Of a stretch of DNA of 64,000 nucleotides, positions 26,960 through 36,498 are shown piece by piece (position 1 is the stretch's first letter; each line of letters begins with the position of its first letter). Source of the stretch: Hyphomonas oceanitis SCH89 (GTDB lineage Bacteria; Pseudomonadota; Alphaproteobacteria; Caulobacterales; Hyphomonadaceae). The stretch is taken from NCBI RefSeq assembly GCF_000685295.1, contig NZ_ARYL01000002.1, positions 1 through 64,000 of the forward strand, written 5' to 3'. The notes under the pieces are model-generated. The model worked only from the letters and a program-made list of their open reading frames with translations, did not search any database and was not told where the DNA came from. The position numbers were made by a program, and so were the translations under genes.

Positions 26960-27982
26960 ATGAACTTTTCCTCCGATACGTCCGCCCCGGCCCATCCCAA
27001 TGTCCTGGCGGCGCTTGCCCGCGTTAATACGGGCAATGAGGCAAGCTATGGCGGCGACGGCGTGACAGCTCGGTTGCGCGGCCAACTGGCTGACGTGTTC
27101 GAGACCGAGGATTTCGATTTCTGGATGACCGCGTCCGGCACGGCGTCAAATGCGCTTGCGCTGTCATGCTTCTGCCCGTCCATTGGCGCGGTGCTTTGCC
27201 ACGACGCCGCGCATATCGCGATTGACGAACGCGGCGCGCCGGAATTCTTTTCCGGCGGTGGCAAGCTTCACCTGCTGCCCGGGACGGGCGGCAAGATTGG
27301 TGCAGACACGCTGGCGACGGCGCTGGCGCAAATCGATCATGGTTTCGTACACCAGACGCCAGCGCATGTTCTGTCGCTGACCAACCTGACTGAAAGCGGC
27401 ACCGCGTATAGCGTGGCCGAGATCAGCGACCTCGCCGGGAAAGCGCGCGCGGCGGGCCTCGTGGTGCACCTTGATGGCGCGCGGTTTGGCAATGCGCTGG
27501 CCGCAACCGGGGCGAGCCCGGGGGAGATGAGCTGGAAAGCGGGCGTCGATGTCCTGACTTTCGGCCTGACCAAGACAGGCGCCATGGGCTGCGAGATCAT
27601 CATGCTGTTCGGCAAGGCGCGCGAGAAGTGGGGCGAGCTACGGGCGCGGGCCAAGCGCTCCGGGCATATGCCACCCAAGATGCGCTACCTGGCGGCCCAG
27701 GCCGAGGCGATGCTGGATGGCGGCCTATGGCTCGACCTCGCCGCGCGCGCCAACAAGTCGGCGCTGAAACTCGCGGCGACGCTGATGGCGCAGCCGGGCG
27801 TGCATCTGGTGACCAAGCCGGGTGGCAATGAAGTGTTCGCCCGCCTGCCCGATGGGCTGGCCGAGCGGCTGACAGCGGCGGGGGCGGTGTTCTATCCTTG
27901 GCCGGATGGCAGCCACCGGTTCGTCTGTTCCTGGGCCACCCAGGATGACGAGATCAGTGCCGTCGCGATCGCAATGGGCTGA
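26960..27982 (+). CDS. Low-specificity threonine aldolase family (PLP)
   Basis: 340 aa. Beta-eliminating lyase fold: FSSDTSAPAHPNVL at the N-terminus, YGGD, LHLDGAR-type HLDGARFGNA, and the PLP lysine in TFGLTKTGAMGCE. It should cleave threonine or related beta-hydroxy amino acids to glycine and an aldehyde. Some members of this branch act on other beta-hydroxy amino acids. Single gene with its own 99-bp upstream gap. Confidence 0.87.
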   Translation: MNFSSDTSAPAHPNVLAALARVNTGNEASYGGDGVTARLRGQLADVFETEDFDFWMTASGTASNALALSCFCPSIGAVLCHDAAHIAIDERGAPEFFSGGGKLHLLPGTGGKIGADTLATALAQIDHGFVHQTPAHVLSLTNLTESGTAYSVAEISDLAGKARAAGLVVHLDGARFGNALAATGASPGEMSWKAGVDVLTFGLTKTGAMGCEIIMLFGKAREKWGELRARAKRSGHMPPKMRYLAAQAEAMLDGGLWLDLAARANKSALKLAATLMAQPGVHLVTKPGGNEVFARLPDGLAERLTAAGAVFYPWPDGSHRFVCSWATQDDEISAVAIAMG

Positions 27983-27987
27983 GGCGT

Positions 27988-28605
27988 CTAGGCGGAGAGG
28001 GCGGTTCCCAGCCATGATTGCAGGAAGCCGATTGTCGCCTCTGCGTCGATCGGGGCTTCCGTATTGCCGCCCAGCAGATTCTGGTGGATCGACATGATGA
28101 GCAGGGGCGACATGATGGCAAGGGCCGCTGCGCGAAGGGCGGCATTTGTCGGCGGGCTGCCTGGCGTGCCCCGCAGTTTATCCATAATGGAGGTCAGGGC
28201 TGGCTCCAGCATGTTTTTGAGATAGGCCTTGCCGGCCGTCTCATCGGCGATGCCTTCGATGAGGCCGAAGGCGTGAGCGCGCGTAAAGTTTGCGAAGCGC
28301 ATGCCGGCATCAGCAACCCGATAATATTGCTCGACGGCATCCATCGGATTTTCCGCCGGAACGGAGATCGTGTTCCAGATCGGTGAGCCGCGCTGGCCGA
28401 TATTTTCGAGGATGGCAACAACGACGCCTGCGCGGTCATCAAAATAGTACCGCAGGGTGGGCTCTGACGCTTCGGCGGCAATCGCGAACTGACGCAGTGA
28501 CGGACGGCGCAGGTCCGCCTCCAGCGCAAAGTTGGTCAGGGCATCGACCAGGGCTGCGCGCTTCTCCTTGAAGTCATGGTTCCGTGCACCCACCGGACGC
28601 GGCAT
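27988..28605 (-). CDS. TetR family transcriptional regulator
   Basis: 205 aa. HTH: PSLRQFAIAAEASEPTLRYYFDD. Start chosen at ATG 28605 because GAGG (28614-28617 on the opposite strand) is then 8 bases away; the ATG at 28611 would be only 2 bases from it. Ligand and targets unknown; it could regulate the convergent aldolase or the upstream NqrB/DUF2330 pair on the same strand. Confidence 0.83.
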   Translation of the reverse strand: MPRPVGARNHDFKEKRAALVDALTNFALEADLRRPSLRQFAIAAEASEPTLRYYFDDRAGVVVAILENIGQRGSPIWNTISVPAENPMDAVEQYYRVADAGMRFANFTRAHAFGLIEGIADETAGKAYLKNMLEPALTSIMDKLRGTPGSPPTNAALRAAALAIMSPLLIMSIHQNLLGGNTEAPIDAEATIGFLQSWLGTALSA

Positions 28606-28712
28606 TGGCATTTCCTCATAGACAGAAAGTATACTTCTCGCAATTAAGAAGCATTCGCAGCGCATTCATACGGGATTTCCCCACCCGCGCAACCTACAAT
28701 ATTTGTTGCAGT

Positions 28713-30101
28713 TTAGCCATTACCCCAGAGGCGTTTCCACCATGATTTTTTGTTGACGGGATTCTCTACATCCACACCCCGGATCGCGGCAGCGGAATAT
28801 CCGCCGTCAGCCATCTTGTCGCGAATGTCATTCACATCCCATCCCGTGAGTTTTGCCAAGGCCACGGCTTCGGCGTCCCAGCGTTCTACCAGTGAACTGG
28901 CGTATTCACTGGCAGCGCTGCACGATGTGTAGTCACCACGCCAGGGATGGCGCAGGACATAGCGACCCTGATAGTTCTCCCGGTCGCCCGTAATTTCGAA
29001 TGTGAGGTCTTCCGGAAAGGTCTTCGCATCATAGCGCAGGTGCAGGCGCGTGACGAAAACATCGACCGGGGAAGGGGCCATTCCGCGGGGCGTGGGGCCC
29101 TCGGGTGCGTCATCAAGCCACATCACGCCAAGTTCCCGAAGTTCGGAGGGGCGTAGCGGCTCTGCGGCGCAGGGATCGCACCAGGACATGTCCCATGCAT
29201 ATTCCATAAAGACTGCCTTGCCGTTCTCTTTTTCGACCTGATGGGAAAACATGGCTTTGTAGAAGTCGGCAAATTCATCCTTCACGTAAATCGGCACATC
29301 CATGTCGGAGGGCAATTTCACGGTGCGGTAATTGCTGGTTTCGACGCGGCCCTTGCTGGTGAGCGCGAACACGAAGAGCTCCTGCTTGCCCTCGGCATTG
29401 ACGGTGCCGAGACGGATGGGGAGCATGAAGTCCTCATCCTCATAGGCGACCTGGATAGGACGCAGCATGGCCGAGCCGTCATGGCGTTCGAGGCTGACCT
29501 TGGCGACGAAGAATTTCATGTCGCGCTTCAGATAAGCACCAACGGTCTCCTCGGCACCCTTGGGAATCTTGTAGCCGTTCTGGTTCAGCCATTTGATGAG
29601 GCCATCGGATTCCTCGGCAGAGAGGATAAGGATGTCATACTCGCCGACTTCGTATTCGGCTTCTATGGTGACGCCTAGGGATTCCGCCTCGTCAGCTGCG
29701 CTGGGCATGGGCGGGGCCGGCATGGGGGCCGAATTCTCCATCATGCGATAGCGCCTGTCTGCCTCGCACGGGTTTTCGTCGTAATATTCGACGAGGCGCG
29801 GGGCGGTGTAGGCGTCGAGATGTTTGATCAGCGCCGGATTGGCGACATTGATCTGTTCGCGCTCCGGCACCGCGACGACCGGCACGACCATGGCGAATTC
29901 CGAGACATCGCCGCGGAAATCCGAGGCCATGGTGATGACGGTGCGGTCACCATCGCGGGCGAGGACGACTTTGGACGCGTCGTTGAAGAGGTCCGTGTCG
30001 GCCTTGGCGACATAGAAGCCGCAAAAGGCGCTTGCCGGCGCGGCAAAGGCGAGGCCAGCCAGCGGCAGCGCGAGGCTGGCGATCAGGTGCTTCAGTTTCA
30101 T
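28713..30101 (-). CDS. DUF2330 family secreted protein
   Basis: 462 aa. Signal peptide (MKLKHLIASLALPLAGLAFA, cleavage near ASA-FCG). The N-terminal FCGFYVAKADTDLFNDASKV and the FAMVVPVV block are DUF2330 hallmarks. Several Cys pairs (CDPC, C in TSCSAA) suggest disulfides in the periplasm. It follows the NqrB-like gene after 4 bp, so they form an operon and probably work together. Function unknown. Confidence 0.83.
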   Translation of the reverse strand: MKLKHLIASLALPLAGLAFAAPASAFCGFYVAKADTDLFNDASKVVLARDGDRTVITMASDFRGDVSEFAMVVPVVAVPEREQINVANPALIKHLDAYTAPRLVEYYDENPCEADRRYRMMENSAPMPAPPMPSAADEAESLGVTIEAEYEVGEYDILILSAEESDGLIKWLNQNGYKIPKGAEETVGAYLKRDMKFFVAKVSLERHDGSAMLRPIQVAYEDEDFMLPIRLGTVNAEGKQELFVFALTSKGRVETSNYRTVKLPSDMDVPIYVKDEFADFYKAMFSHQVEKENGKAVFMEYAWDMSWCDPCAAEPLRPSELRELGVMWLDDAPEGPTPRGMAPSPVDVFVTRLHLRYDAKTFPEDLTFEITGDRENYQGRYVLRHPWRGDYTSCSAASEYASSLVERWDAEAVALAKLTGWDVNDIRDKMADGGYSAAAIRGVDVENPVNKKSWWKRLWGNG

Positions 30102-30105
30102 CTTG

Positions 30106-31026
30106 TCATGTCTCCTTCGTCCCCCAAGGTTTCAGTGGTGATAGCGTGAAAATGGGCCGAGCTCGGTCAGGCGCAGGTGTGCCGCGCGGCCATTCGAACC
30201 GGCGCGCGGGCAGGGCGCGGTCAAGCAGGGGCGTCAGCAGGCCGAGGGCGGCAAGGGCCATCAGCGGCGCGCCGCGCTGGTTGGGACCGATGATGAACCA
30301 GGTGGCGAGCCCGGCGACGGCCATGGCGAAGAGGATGCGGCCGACGCGGCTGTCCGGTGTCGAGCGCGGATCGGTGATCATGAAGAAGGCGAAGATCAGC
30401 AGCGAGCCGGACGAGAGCTGGTGCAGCGGGATGGCCATGGGGTCACCCAGCCACATCGCGCGGGCAAAGAGGATGGCGGCGAAGGTGGCGAGGAAGCCGA
30501 TGGCGATGTCGAGTCGTTTGGCGCTGGAGAGGGTGAGTGCAGCGAGGGCGAGGGCGTAGCCGGCAATGAGGGGCATCTGGCCCCACTGGCCGGGTGAGAC
30601 CCAGGCGTCGCGACCGAGCAGCAGCATCATTGCGACAATGCCGATACAGCCCGGATTGAACACATGCTTGCCCTTGATGCGCACAAGGAATTTCAGCGCG
30701 ATGCCGGTGAAGGCGGCAGCAAACCAGATCCACGGGGCGGCGGCGCGCAGGAGGATTGTGACGCCGAGCGTGGTGATCAGGGCAGATTTGGGGTCGAAGC
30801 CGTGGAGCAGGGGGCGGCCCGCGCGCAGGTTCAAAACCGCCGAGCCAAGGCCTTGTGCGAGCATGGCGCCGCAGAAAGCGAAAAGGAGCGCGGAGGGCTC
30901 GGCGCCGAAGCTGCTTGTGCTGTAGGAAAACAGGAAGAGGCCCGCGAGGGCGATGATTTGCCAATGGCGAGGGTCCGCATCAATCGTGCGGAAGAGCGCG
31001 AGGGGAAGGCGAGCCACTGCGTCCAT
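30106..31026 (-). CDS. Orphan NqrB/RnfD-like membrane protein
   Basis: 306 aa with about 9-10 membrane segments. FNPGCIGI and FFMITDPRSTPDSRVGR match the NqrB/RnfD/YfiQ family. At the place where NqrB/RnfD carry the S-G-A-T motif whose Thr binds FMN covalently, it reads SSGSLLI, so the flavin-acceptor Thr seems absent. No other nqr or rnf subunits are nearby. It is followed by a DUF2330 gene. ATG 31026 is chosen; an ATG at 31044 would add six residues. Confidence 0.78.
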   Translation of the reverse strand: MDAVARLPLALFRTIDADPRHWQIIALAGLFLFSYSTSSFGAEPSALLFAFCGAMLAQGLGSAVLNLRAGRPLLHGFDPKSALITTLGVTILLRAAAPWIWFAAAFTGIALKFLVRIKGKHVFNPGCIGIVAMMLLLGRDAWVSPGQWGQMPLIAGYALALAALTLSSAKRLDIAIGFLATFAAILFARAMWLGDPMAIPLHQLSSGSLLIFAFFMITDPRSTPDSRVGRILFAMAVAGLATWFIIGPNQRGAPLMALAALGLLTPLLDRALPARRFEWPRGTPAPDRARPIFTLSPLKPWGTKET

Positions 31027-31159
31027 TCGACTCACATCATACACTAAATGCGCTCAGATTACGGCGGGTTCATGAAAGCTTCGCGCCGCGAAAGCCTGTA
31101 AAGTCTGGACCCATGGGCCGGATCACGGCAAGTAAAGGCCAATTGGAGGGGATTCGACC

Positions 31160-31819
31160 ATGAAAACGATTCTTCGTGCGGGCCTGATCGGCGCGCTACT
31201 GGCCACATCGACGCTCGCAGGCTGTGCATCCACCTATTATGGCGCGATGGAAAAGATCGGCTATGAGAAGCGCGATCTCCTTGTGCAGCGCGTCTCTGAA
31301 ACCGCGCGCAGTCAGGAAGCAGCCAAGACCGAGTTTGCCAATGCGCTCGAGGCCTTCCGCGCGGTGGTTTATGTCGAGCCGGGTGCACTCGAAAGCAGCT
31401 ATGACAGCCTGTCGAAATCCTATGACCGGTCGGTCGACAAGGCGGACAAGGTGCGCTCGCGGATCAAGGACGTGAAATCGGTGGCCCGTGACCTTTTCAA
31501 GGAATGGAATGGCGAGCTGACCGAATATTCCGATCCGGGCCTGCGCCAGAAGGCGGCGGAGCAGCTGGCCGAAACCGAAGCGCGCTATGACACGCTGGTC
31601 ATGAAGATGGATGCGGCGGCGGCCTCGATGGATCCGGTGCTGGTGATGTTCCACGACCGCGTACTGTACCTGAAGCATAACCTGAATGCGCGGGCGATTG
31701 CGGCGCTGGAGCCGGAGACCGCAGGCCTGCAGTCGAATGTCGAGAGCCTGATCGCGGACATGGAGCGCTCCATCGCGGACGCCGATGCGTTCATCGCGGA
31801 GATGCGCCCTGGCGTGTGA
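31160..31819 (+). CDS. DUF2959 lipoprotein
   Basis: 219 aa. Lipoprotein signal with lipobox TLAGC; then YYGAMEKIGYEKRDLLVQRV, the DUF2959 signature, and long helical stretches rich in charged residues suggesting coiled coils. Expected to be anchored in a membrane facing the periplasm. A GGAGG-like GGAGGGG is 11 bases before the ATG. Function unknown. Confidence 0.85.
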   Translation: MKTILRAGLIGALLATSTLAGCASTYYGAMEKIGYEKRDLLVQRVSETARSQEAAKTEFANALEAFRAVVYVEPGALESSYDSLSKSYDRSVDKADKVRSRIKDVKSVARDLFKEWNGELTEYSDPGLRQKAAEQLAETEARYDTLVMKMDAAAASMDPVLVMFHDRVLYLKHNLNARAIAALEPETAGLQSNVESLIADMERSIADADAFIAEMRPGV

Positions 31820-31829
31820 GCTTTGCAGA

Positions 31830-32285
31830 ATGGATATTCGGCCCGGTGACTTCGAGGATGCGCGGGTGCTGGACCTGTTGCGCGTGCACCTTGCGGGCAT
31901 GCATGCCAATTCGCCGGCCGGGAATGTGTTCGCGCTGGACCTGTCCGGCCTCAAGGCGCCGGAGATCAGCTTTTACACCGCGTGGGAAGACGAGACGCTG
32001 CTCGGCATGGGCGCGCTGAAGGCGCTGGGCGACGGCAGCGGCGAGATCAAGTCGATGCGGACTTATGAGGCGCATTTGCGCAAGGGCGTCGCGGCGCGGC
32101 TGCTGGCGCACATAATCAGCGAAGCGCGGGCGAGGGGCTATCATCGCCTCAGCCTCGAGACGGGGAGCGGGCCGGCGTTTGATCCGGCGCTGACGCTCTA
32201 TCAACGCAATGGCTTTGTTGAGGGCGAGGCCTTCGGGGATTATGAGAAGAGCGACTTCAACCAGTTCTTCCACCTTGACCTTTAA
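31830..32285 (+). CDS. GNAT family N-acetyltransferase
   Basis: 151 aa. Acetyl-CoA site at HLRKGVAARLLAHIISEARARG and the final LYQRNGF motif. It is similar in pattern to small GNATs of the PhnO/YsnE group. Start at ATG 31830 gives MDIRPGDFED; ribosome-binding site is poor. Only 10 bp after the DUF2959 gene and 12 bp before the iminopeptidase gene, so probably one operon. Substrate unknown. Confidence 0.82.
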   Translation: MDIRPGDFEDARVLDLLRVHLAGMHANSPAGNVFALDLSGLKAPEISFYTAWEDETLLGMGALKALGDGSGEIKSMRTYEAHLRKGVAARLLAHIISEARARGYHRLSLETGSGPAFDPALTLYQRNGFVEGEAFGDYEKSDFNQFFHLDL

Positions 32286-33257
<972 letters not shown>

Positions 33258-33261
33258 GGGC

Positions 33262-33663
33262 ATGGCAGAAACGCACGGTTATTCCGGCAAGCCGCTATTC
33301 CAAAAGCTCGGTCTGAAGCCGGGCATGACCTGCCTGCCCATCGGCGCGCCGATGGATTATGAGGCGCTTGTGGAAGGCGCCGAAGGTGTGCGCTTCCTGA
33401 AGCGGGCGGGTGAGGCAGACCTTGTGCACCTGTTCTGCGCCGACCGGCGCGCCCTCGACACCGGAATTCAGAAGGCGCTGGGCCATGTGGTCGAGAAGGG
33501 CATGCTGCGGATATCGTGGCCGAAGAAGAGTTCGAAACTGTTCCAGGACCTGACCGAGGATGACCTGCGGACCGTCATCCTGCCGACGGGCTGGGTCGAC
33601 GTGAAGGTCTGCGCTGTGGACGCGGATTGGTCGGGCCTGAAATTCCTGCGGCGGAAGACCTGA
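33262..33663 (+). CDS. DUF3052 family protein
   Basis: 133 aa. GYSGKPLFQKLGLKPGM at the N-terminus and WPKKSSKL followed by LPTGWVDVKVCAVDADWSGL at the C-terminus are DUF3052 hallmarks. Cytoplasmic, function unknown. Four bases after the pip stop. Confidence 0.85.
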   Translation: MAETHGYSGKPLFQKLGLKPGMTCLPIGAPMDYEALVEGAEGVRFLKRAGEADLVHLFCADRRALDTGIQKALGHVVEKGMLRISWPKKSSKLFQDLTEDDLRTVILPTGWVDVKVCAVDADWSGLKFLRRKT

Positions 33664-33670
33664 AAATATA

Positions 33671-34055
33671 TGACCAGACGGCCTGTAAGCCGGGTTCTGT
33701 TCCCCGCGCCCTCTCGGGACATCGGTTCGGCAACCATTCCTCTGCGACAGGCCTTGCAGCCTGCCTCTCGCGACACACCCGGGGCGCGGGCTGAAGACAT
33801 CCCATATGCACCCCCTACTTGGTCTTGCTCCAGGCGGGGTTTACCTTGCCAGTCCTGTTACCAGGCCCGCGGTGGGCTCTTACCCCACCCTTTCACCCTT
33901 ACCTGCCACCGAAGCGGCAGGCGGTCTGCTCTCTGTGGCACTTTCCCTCGGCTCGCGCCGGGCGGAAGTTATCCGCCGCCTTGTCTCCCTGGAGCCCGGA
34001 CTTTCCTCCAATGGCAGGTTACCCCACCACCAGCGGCTGCCCGGCCGTCTGGTCA
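33671..34055 (-). ncRNA. rnpB: RNase P RNA, bacterial type A
   Basis: Read on the minus strand. The conserved GAGGAAAGTCCGGGC of CR I is at 33995-34009, and the 3' CAGAACCCGGCTTACAG is at 33684-33700. The ends pair to form helix P1: TGACCAGACGGCC at the 5' end (34043-34055) with GGCCGTCTGGTCA at the 3' end (33671-33683), 13 perfect base pairs. About 385 nt. It is the catalytic RNA that matures tRNA 5' ends. The plus-strand ORFs over it are spurious. Confidence 0.96.
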
Positions 34056-34063
34056 TGGGAGGG

Positions 34064-34092
34064 CATATAGCGGGTAATGCGCCGGAGTTCGA
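34064..34092 (-). promoter_or_regulatory. Promoter of rnpB
   Basis: On the minus strand, TCGAAC (34087-34092), 17 bp, TATATG (34064-34069). Initiation 8-9 bases later falls right at the P1 helix start at 34055, which independently supports both calls. Confidence 0.65.
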
Positions 34093-34106
34093 GTCCCGCC
34101 GGGCGT

Positions 34107-34640
34107 TCACCCCTGATCGAAGATCAGGGGCTCGGCCTTGGCGCGGATCAGCTCGACCAGGTCCGCATCCATGTATTTATAGTCGTCCGGGATATCGAGG
34201 ACGTGCACGGGCTTGTAGGCGACTTCCTGCCGGAACTCGGCCCGCAGGCGGGACTTGTGCTTGTCTTCCATGACAAGGATCAGGTCCGCCCAACGGATAT
34301 CGGTGACCGAGATTTTCCGGCGGGCATCGCTGGCCGTGCCGGCCGAGCGGGCCGACACGCCTTCCACGCGCGCGAAGACGGCTTCGCCGGTAGGGCTGCG
34401 CCACTGGTTGCGGCTGCAGACGAACAGGACTTTTACGGGCTCGCTATCGGCCATCAGCTTCTTCCACTCCTTATGCGGCCAGATCTTCCCGAGCTGGCGG
34501 GCCCGGTGCAGCTTGTTATGGCGCAAATAGACGAGTTTCCAGTTTTTCTCGGCGAATCCGCGATAGGTAGGCTCGACCTTGCGGTCGCCATGAATGCGGG
34601 CAAGCGCGCGCCGCGCCGCCCGGGAGACGGGATGTGACAT
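34107..34640 (-). CDS. Low-molecular-weight tyrosine phosphatase-like protein with basic N-terminal extension
   Basis: 177 aa. C-x5-R phosphatase loop CSRNQWRS (Cys75, Arg81) after VLFV, and the later DIPDDYKYMD that places the acid region. The phosphatase unit itself is about 110 aa, like the short bacterial members. It is preceded here by about 65 basic, helical residues (SRAARRALARIHGDRKVEP, HNKLHRARQLGKIWPHKEW). GAGGA 7 bases before ATG 34640 supports the long start, although ATG 34454 would give the bare phosphatase. The gene ends in a hairpin (CCCCTGATC/GATCAGGGG) just before rnpB. Confidence 0.78.
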   Translation of the reverse strand: MSHPVSRAARRALARIHGDRKVEPTYRGFAEKNWKLVYLRHNKLHRARQLGKIWPHKEWKKLMADSEPVKVLFVCSRNQWRSPTGEAVFARVEGVSARSAGTASDARRKISVTDIRWADLILVMEDKHKSRLRAEFRQEVAYKPVHVLDIPDDYKYMDADLVELIRAKAEPLIFDQG

Positions 34641-34809
34641 GTTTAATTCCTCATATTGTCGGGTCAGCAGCCGCGGCAATAGAGGTTGATGAATACAAAA
34701 TAGCCGAAACGGGCTTGTTGCTCAAGTCAGGATCAAGCATGGCCTTAAGGGCCGGATCGGTTCACATTGAGCCTGGCACAAAGCCTGATCGAATCCTCCC
34801 GGAGGCCGA

Positions 34810-35739
34810 ATGCGCAAGCTGATAGACCGAATGCCCGTGCCCGAGGTGGTGAAGCACTGGCTGCTGATGCCGCTCTGGTGCGCCATCGTGCGCCTGTCCA
34901 AGCCCGAAATCCGTATCGTGACCGGCGGGATCAGCTTCTACGCCCTGTTCTCGATCTTTCCCCTTGTCTACCTGACCGTGACCTTGCTGTTCACCCTGCT
35001 GCCGGCCGATCTCAGCCGCCAATTGTCTGACACGATTGACCAGGTGCTGGTCTCGGCCGTGGCGCCGCTGTCGAAGGCGGATCTCGACACGATCCGCAGC
35101 ATGACCGCACGGACGCTGACGTTGCAGGCCATTGGTGCGATCATCGTCGTGTTCTATACGGCGAGTTCCGGGGCCAAGGCTGCGATTACCGGCATCCGCA
35201 TGGTGACCGGCAGCGAGCGGGCGACCAAGATCATCCGGTTCCAGGGCGTGTCGATCCTGATGACGGCGCTGCTGATCCTGGCTGTCTGGATCCTCGGCGC
35301 GCTGCAGCTGATGGCTTCGTTCATTACCGAGAATGAGGGCTATATTGCGTTCGACCTGGCGCAGGGCCTGTCGGACATTGCTTCGCGCCTGTGGCTGGGC
35401 AAGGGGCTCGCATGCTTTGCGATCTTCTACATGATCATTGCGCTGTCGCTGCACGGGCGGATCAAGGGGAACCGCGCCAAGGCGGCCGGGGCGGCGGCAG
35501 GGGCCCTGGCGTGGCTGGCTGTGACATGGGCGTTCCACATCTACCTGAAATTCTCGGCGCTGGATTCCTTTTACGGAGCGCTGGCCTCTGTGATCCTTGG
35601 CTTCATCTGGCTGTCGGTTTCGGTCTCGGCCCTGCTGCTCGGCGCGGCGCTGGCCGTTGAATGGGCGAGCCGCCTGCCGCGCGAAGGCCTGATTGCCGAG
35701 GAAGACGAAGCAGGCGCGGACGGGGCGATTACAATCTGA
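34810..35739 (+). CDS. YihY/BrkB family inner-membrane protein
   Basis: 309 aa with six membrane segments. GGISFYALFSIFPLVYL at the start and FYGALASVILGFIWLSVSVSALLLGA at the end are the UPF0761/YihY hallmarks. GGAGG precedes the ATG. Once called ribonuclease BN in error; function still unclear. Confidence 0.9.
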   Translation: MRKLIDRMPVPEVVKHWLLMPLWCAIVRLSKPEIRIVTGGISFYALFSIFPLVYLTVTLLFTLLPADLSRQLSDTIDQVLVSAVAPLSKADLDTIRSMTARTLTLQAIGAIIVVFYTASSGAKAAITGIRMVTGSERATKIIRFQGVSILMTALLILAVWILGALQLMASFITENEGYIAFDLAQGLSDIASRLWLGKGLACFAIFYMIIALSLHGRIKGNRAKAAGAAAGALAWLAVTWAFHIYLKFSALDSFYGALASVILGFIWLSVSVSALLLGAALAVEWASRLPREGLIAEEDEAGADGAITI

Positions 35740-35748
35740 TCGGGCAGA

Positions 35749-36498
35749 TCAGGCCGCGCCAGCGAACAGCCCATAGACATTTGCGATACGTTCAAGCGTT
35801 TCCGGATCGGCGGCGCCCGTAATCTGCGCAGGCACGTAGCGGCGCTGGAACGCGCTGATCACGAGCCGCGTGGTCTCGTCATAGGTGCCGGTGGCCTCCA
35901 GCCCATAGCCGATGGTGCAAAGCATGTTCTGCAGGTCACTGACGGCCGGGCCGCTATCGCCGGGCATGAGGGAGGACTCGTCGAGGCTGAGCGGAGCGGA
36001 CGATGGCCACAGGCCAATGCCCTCCGCTGCAAGCTGCGCCCAGGGGAAATGCTCGCCGGGATCTGTCTTGCGGGCCGGGGCGATGTCGGAATGGGCAACA
36101 ACGCGGCTGGCCGGAATGTCATGGCGAGACAGGATGCCTTTACAGAGCGCAATGACGGCGGCGATCTGCGCGTCCGGATAGGGCGGCAGCGTGCCGTCTG
36201 ACAAAGGCACATCATGGCCCCCATTGACGATCTCAATGCCGATGGAGCGGGAGTTCAGGTCCGTATCGCCCTGCCAGACTGAGACGCCGGCATGCCAGGC
36301 GCGTCTGTCTTCCGCCACGAGCTGGGTGATGCGACCCTCTTCCCAGACCATGTAGTGGGCCGAGACTTCGGCTGCCGGGTCACACATGCGGGCAAGGGCC
36401 GCCTCGCCGCTTTCCATCCCGGTATAGTGCAGGACCAGCATGTCGACCGCGTGCTTGCGGTCGTTGAAATTGGGGCTGGGGACCTGTTCCACCTGCAT
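35749..36498 (-). CDS. N-acetylmuramoyl-L-alanine amidase (AmpD-like) with peptidoglycan-binding domain
   Basis: 249 aa. Amidase_2 domain: LVLHYTGM (zinc His), RAWHAGVS, SIGIEIVNGGHD, VAHSDIAPARKTDPG (zinc His and Asp), then a C-terminal PG_binding_1 repeat (GPAVSDLQNMLCTIGYG). It should cut muropeptides between MurNAc and L-Ala, probably anhydro-muropeptides in recycling. No signal peptide, which fits a cytoplasmic AmpD role, though a PG-binding domain is more usual for exported enzymes. Start overlaps the EamA stop (TGATG). Confidence 0.87.
   Translation of the reverse strand: MQVEQVPSPNFNDRKHAVDMLVLHYTGMESGEAALARMCDPAAEVSAHYMVWEEGRITQLVAEDRRAWHAGVSVWQGDTDLNSRSIGIEIVNGGHDVPLSDGTLPPYPDAQIAAVIALCKGILSRHDIPASRVVAHSDIAPARKTDPGEHFPWAQLAAEGIGLWPSSAPLSLDESSLMPGDSGPAVSDLQNMLCTIGYGLEATGTYDETTRLVISAFQRRYVPAQITGAADPETLERIANVYGLFAGAA

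Noticed and set aside
33670-34273. Plus-strand ORFs of 135 and 155 aa over the rnpB region
   Set aside because: The opposite strand has the conserved RNase P RNA motifs and a paired P1 helix, so these frames are chance openings in an RNA gene.
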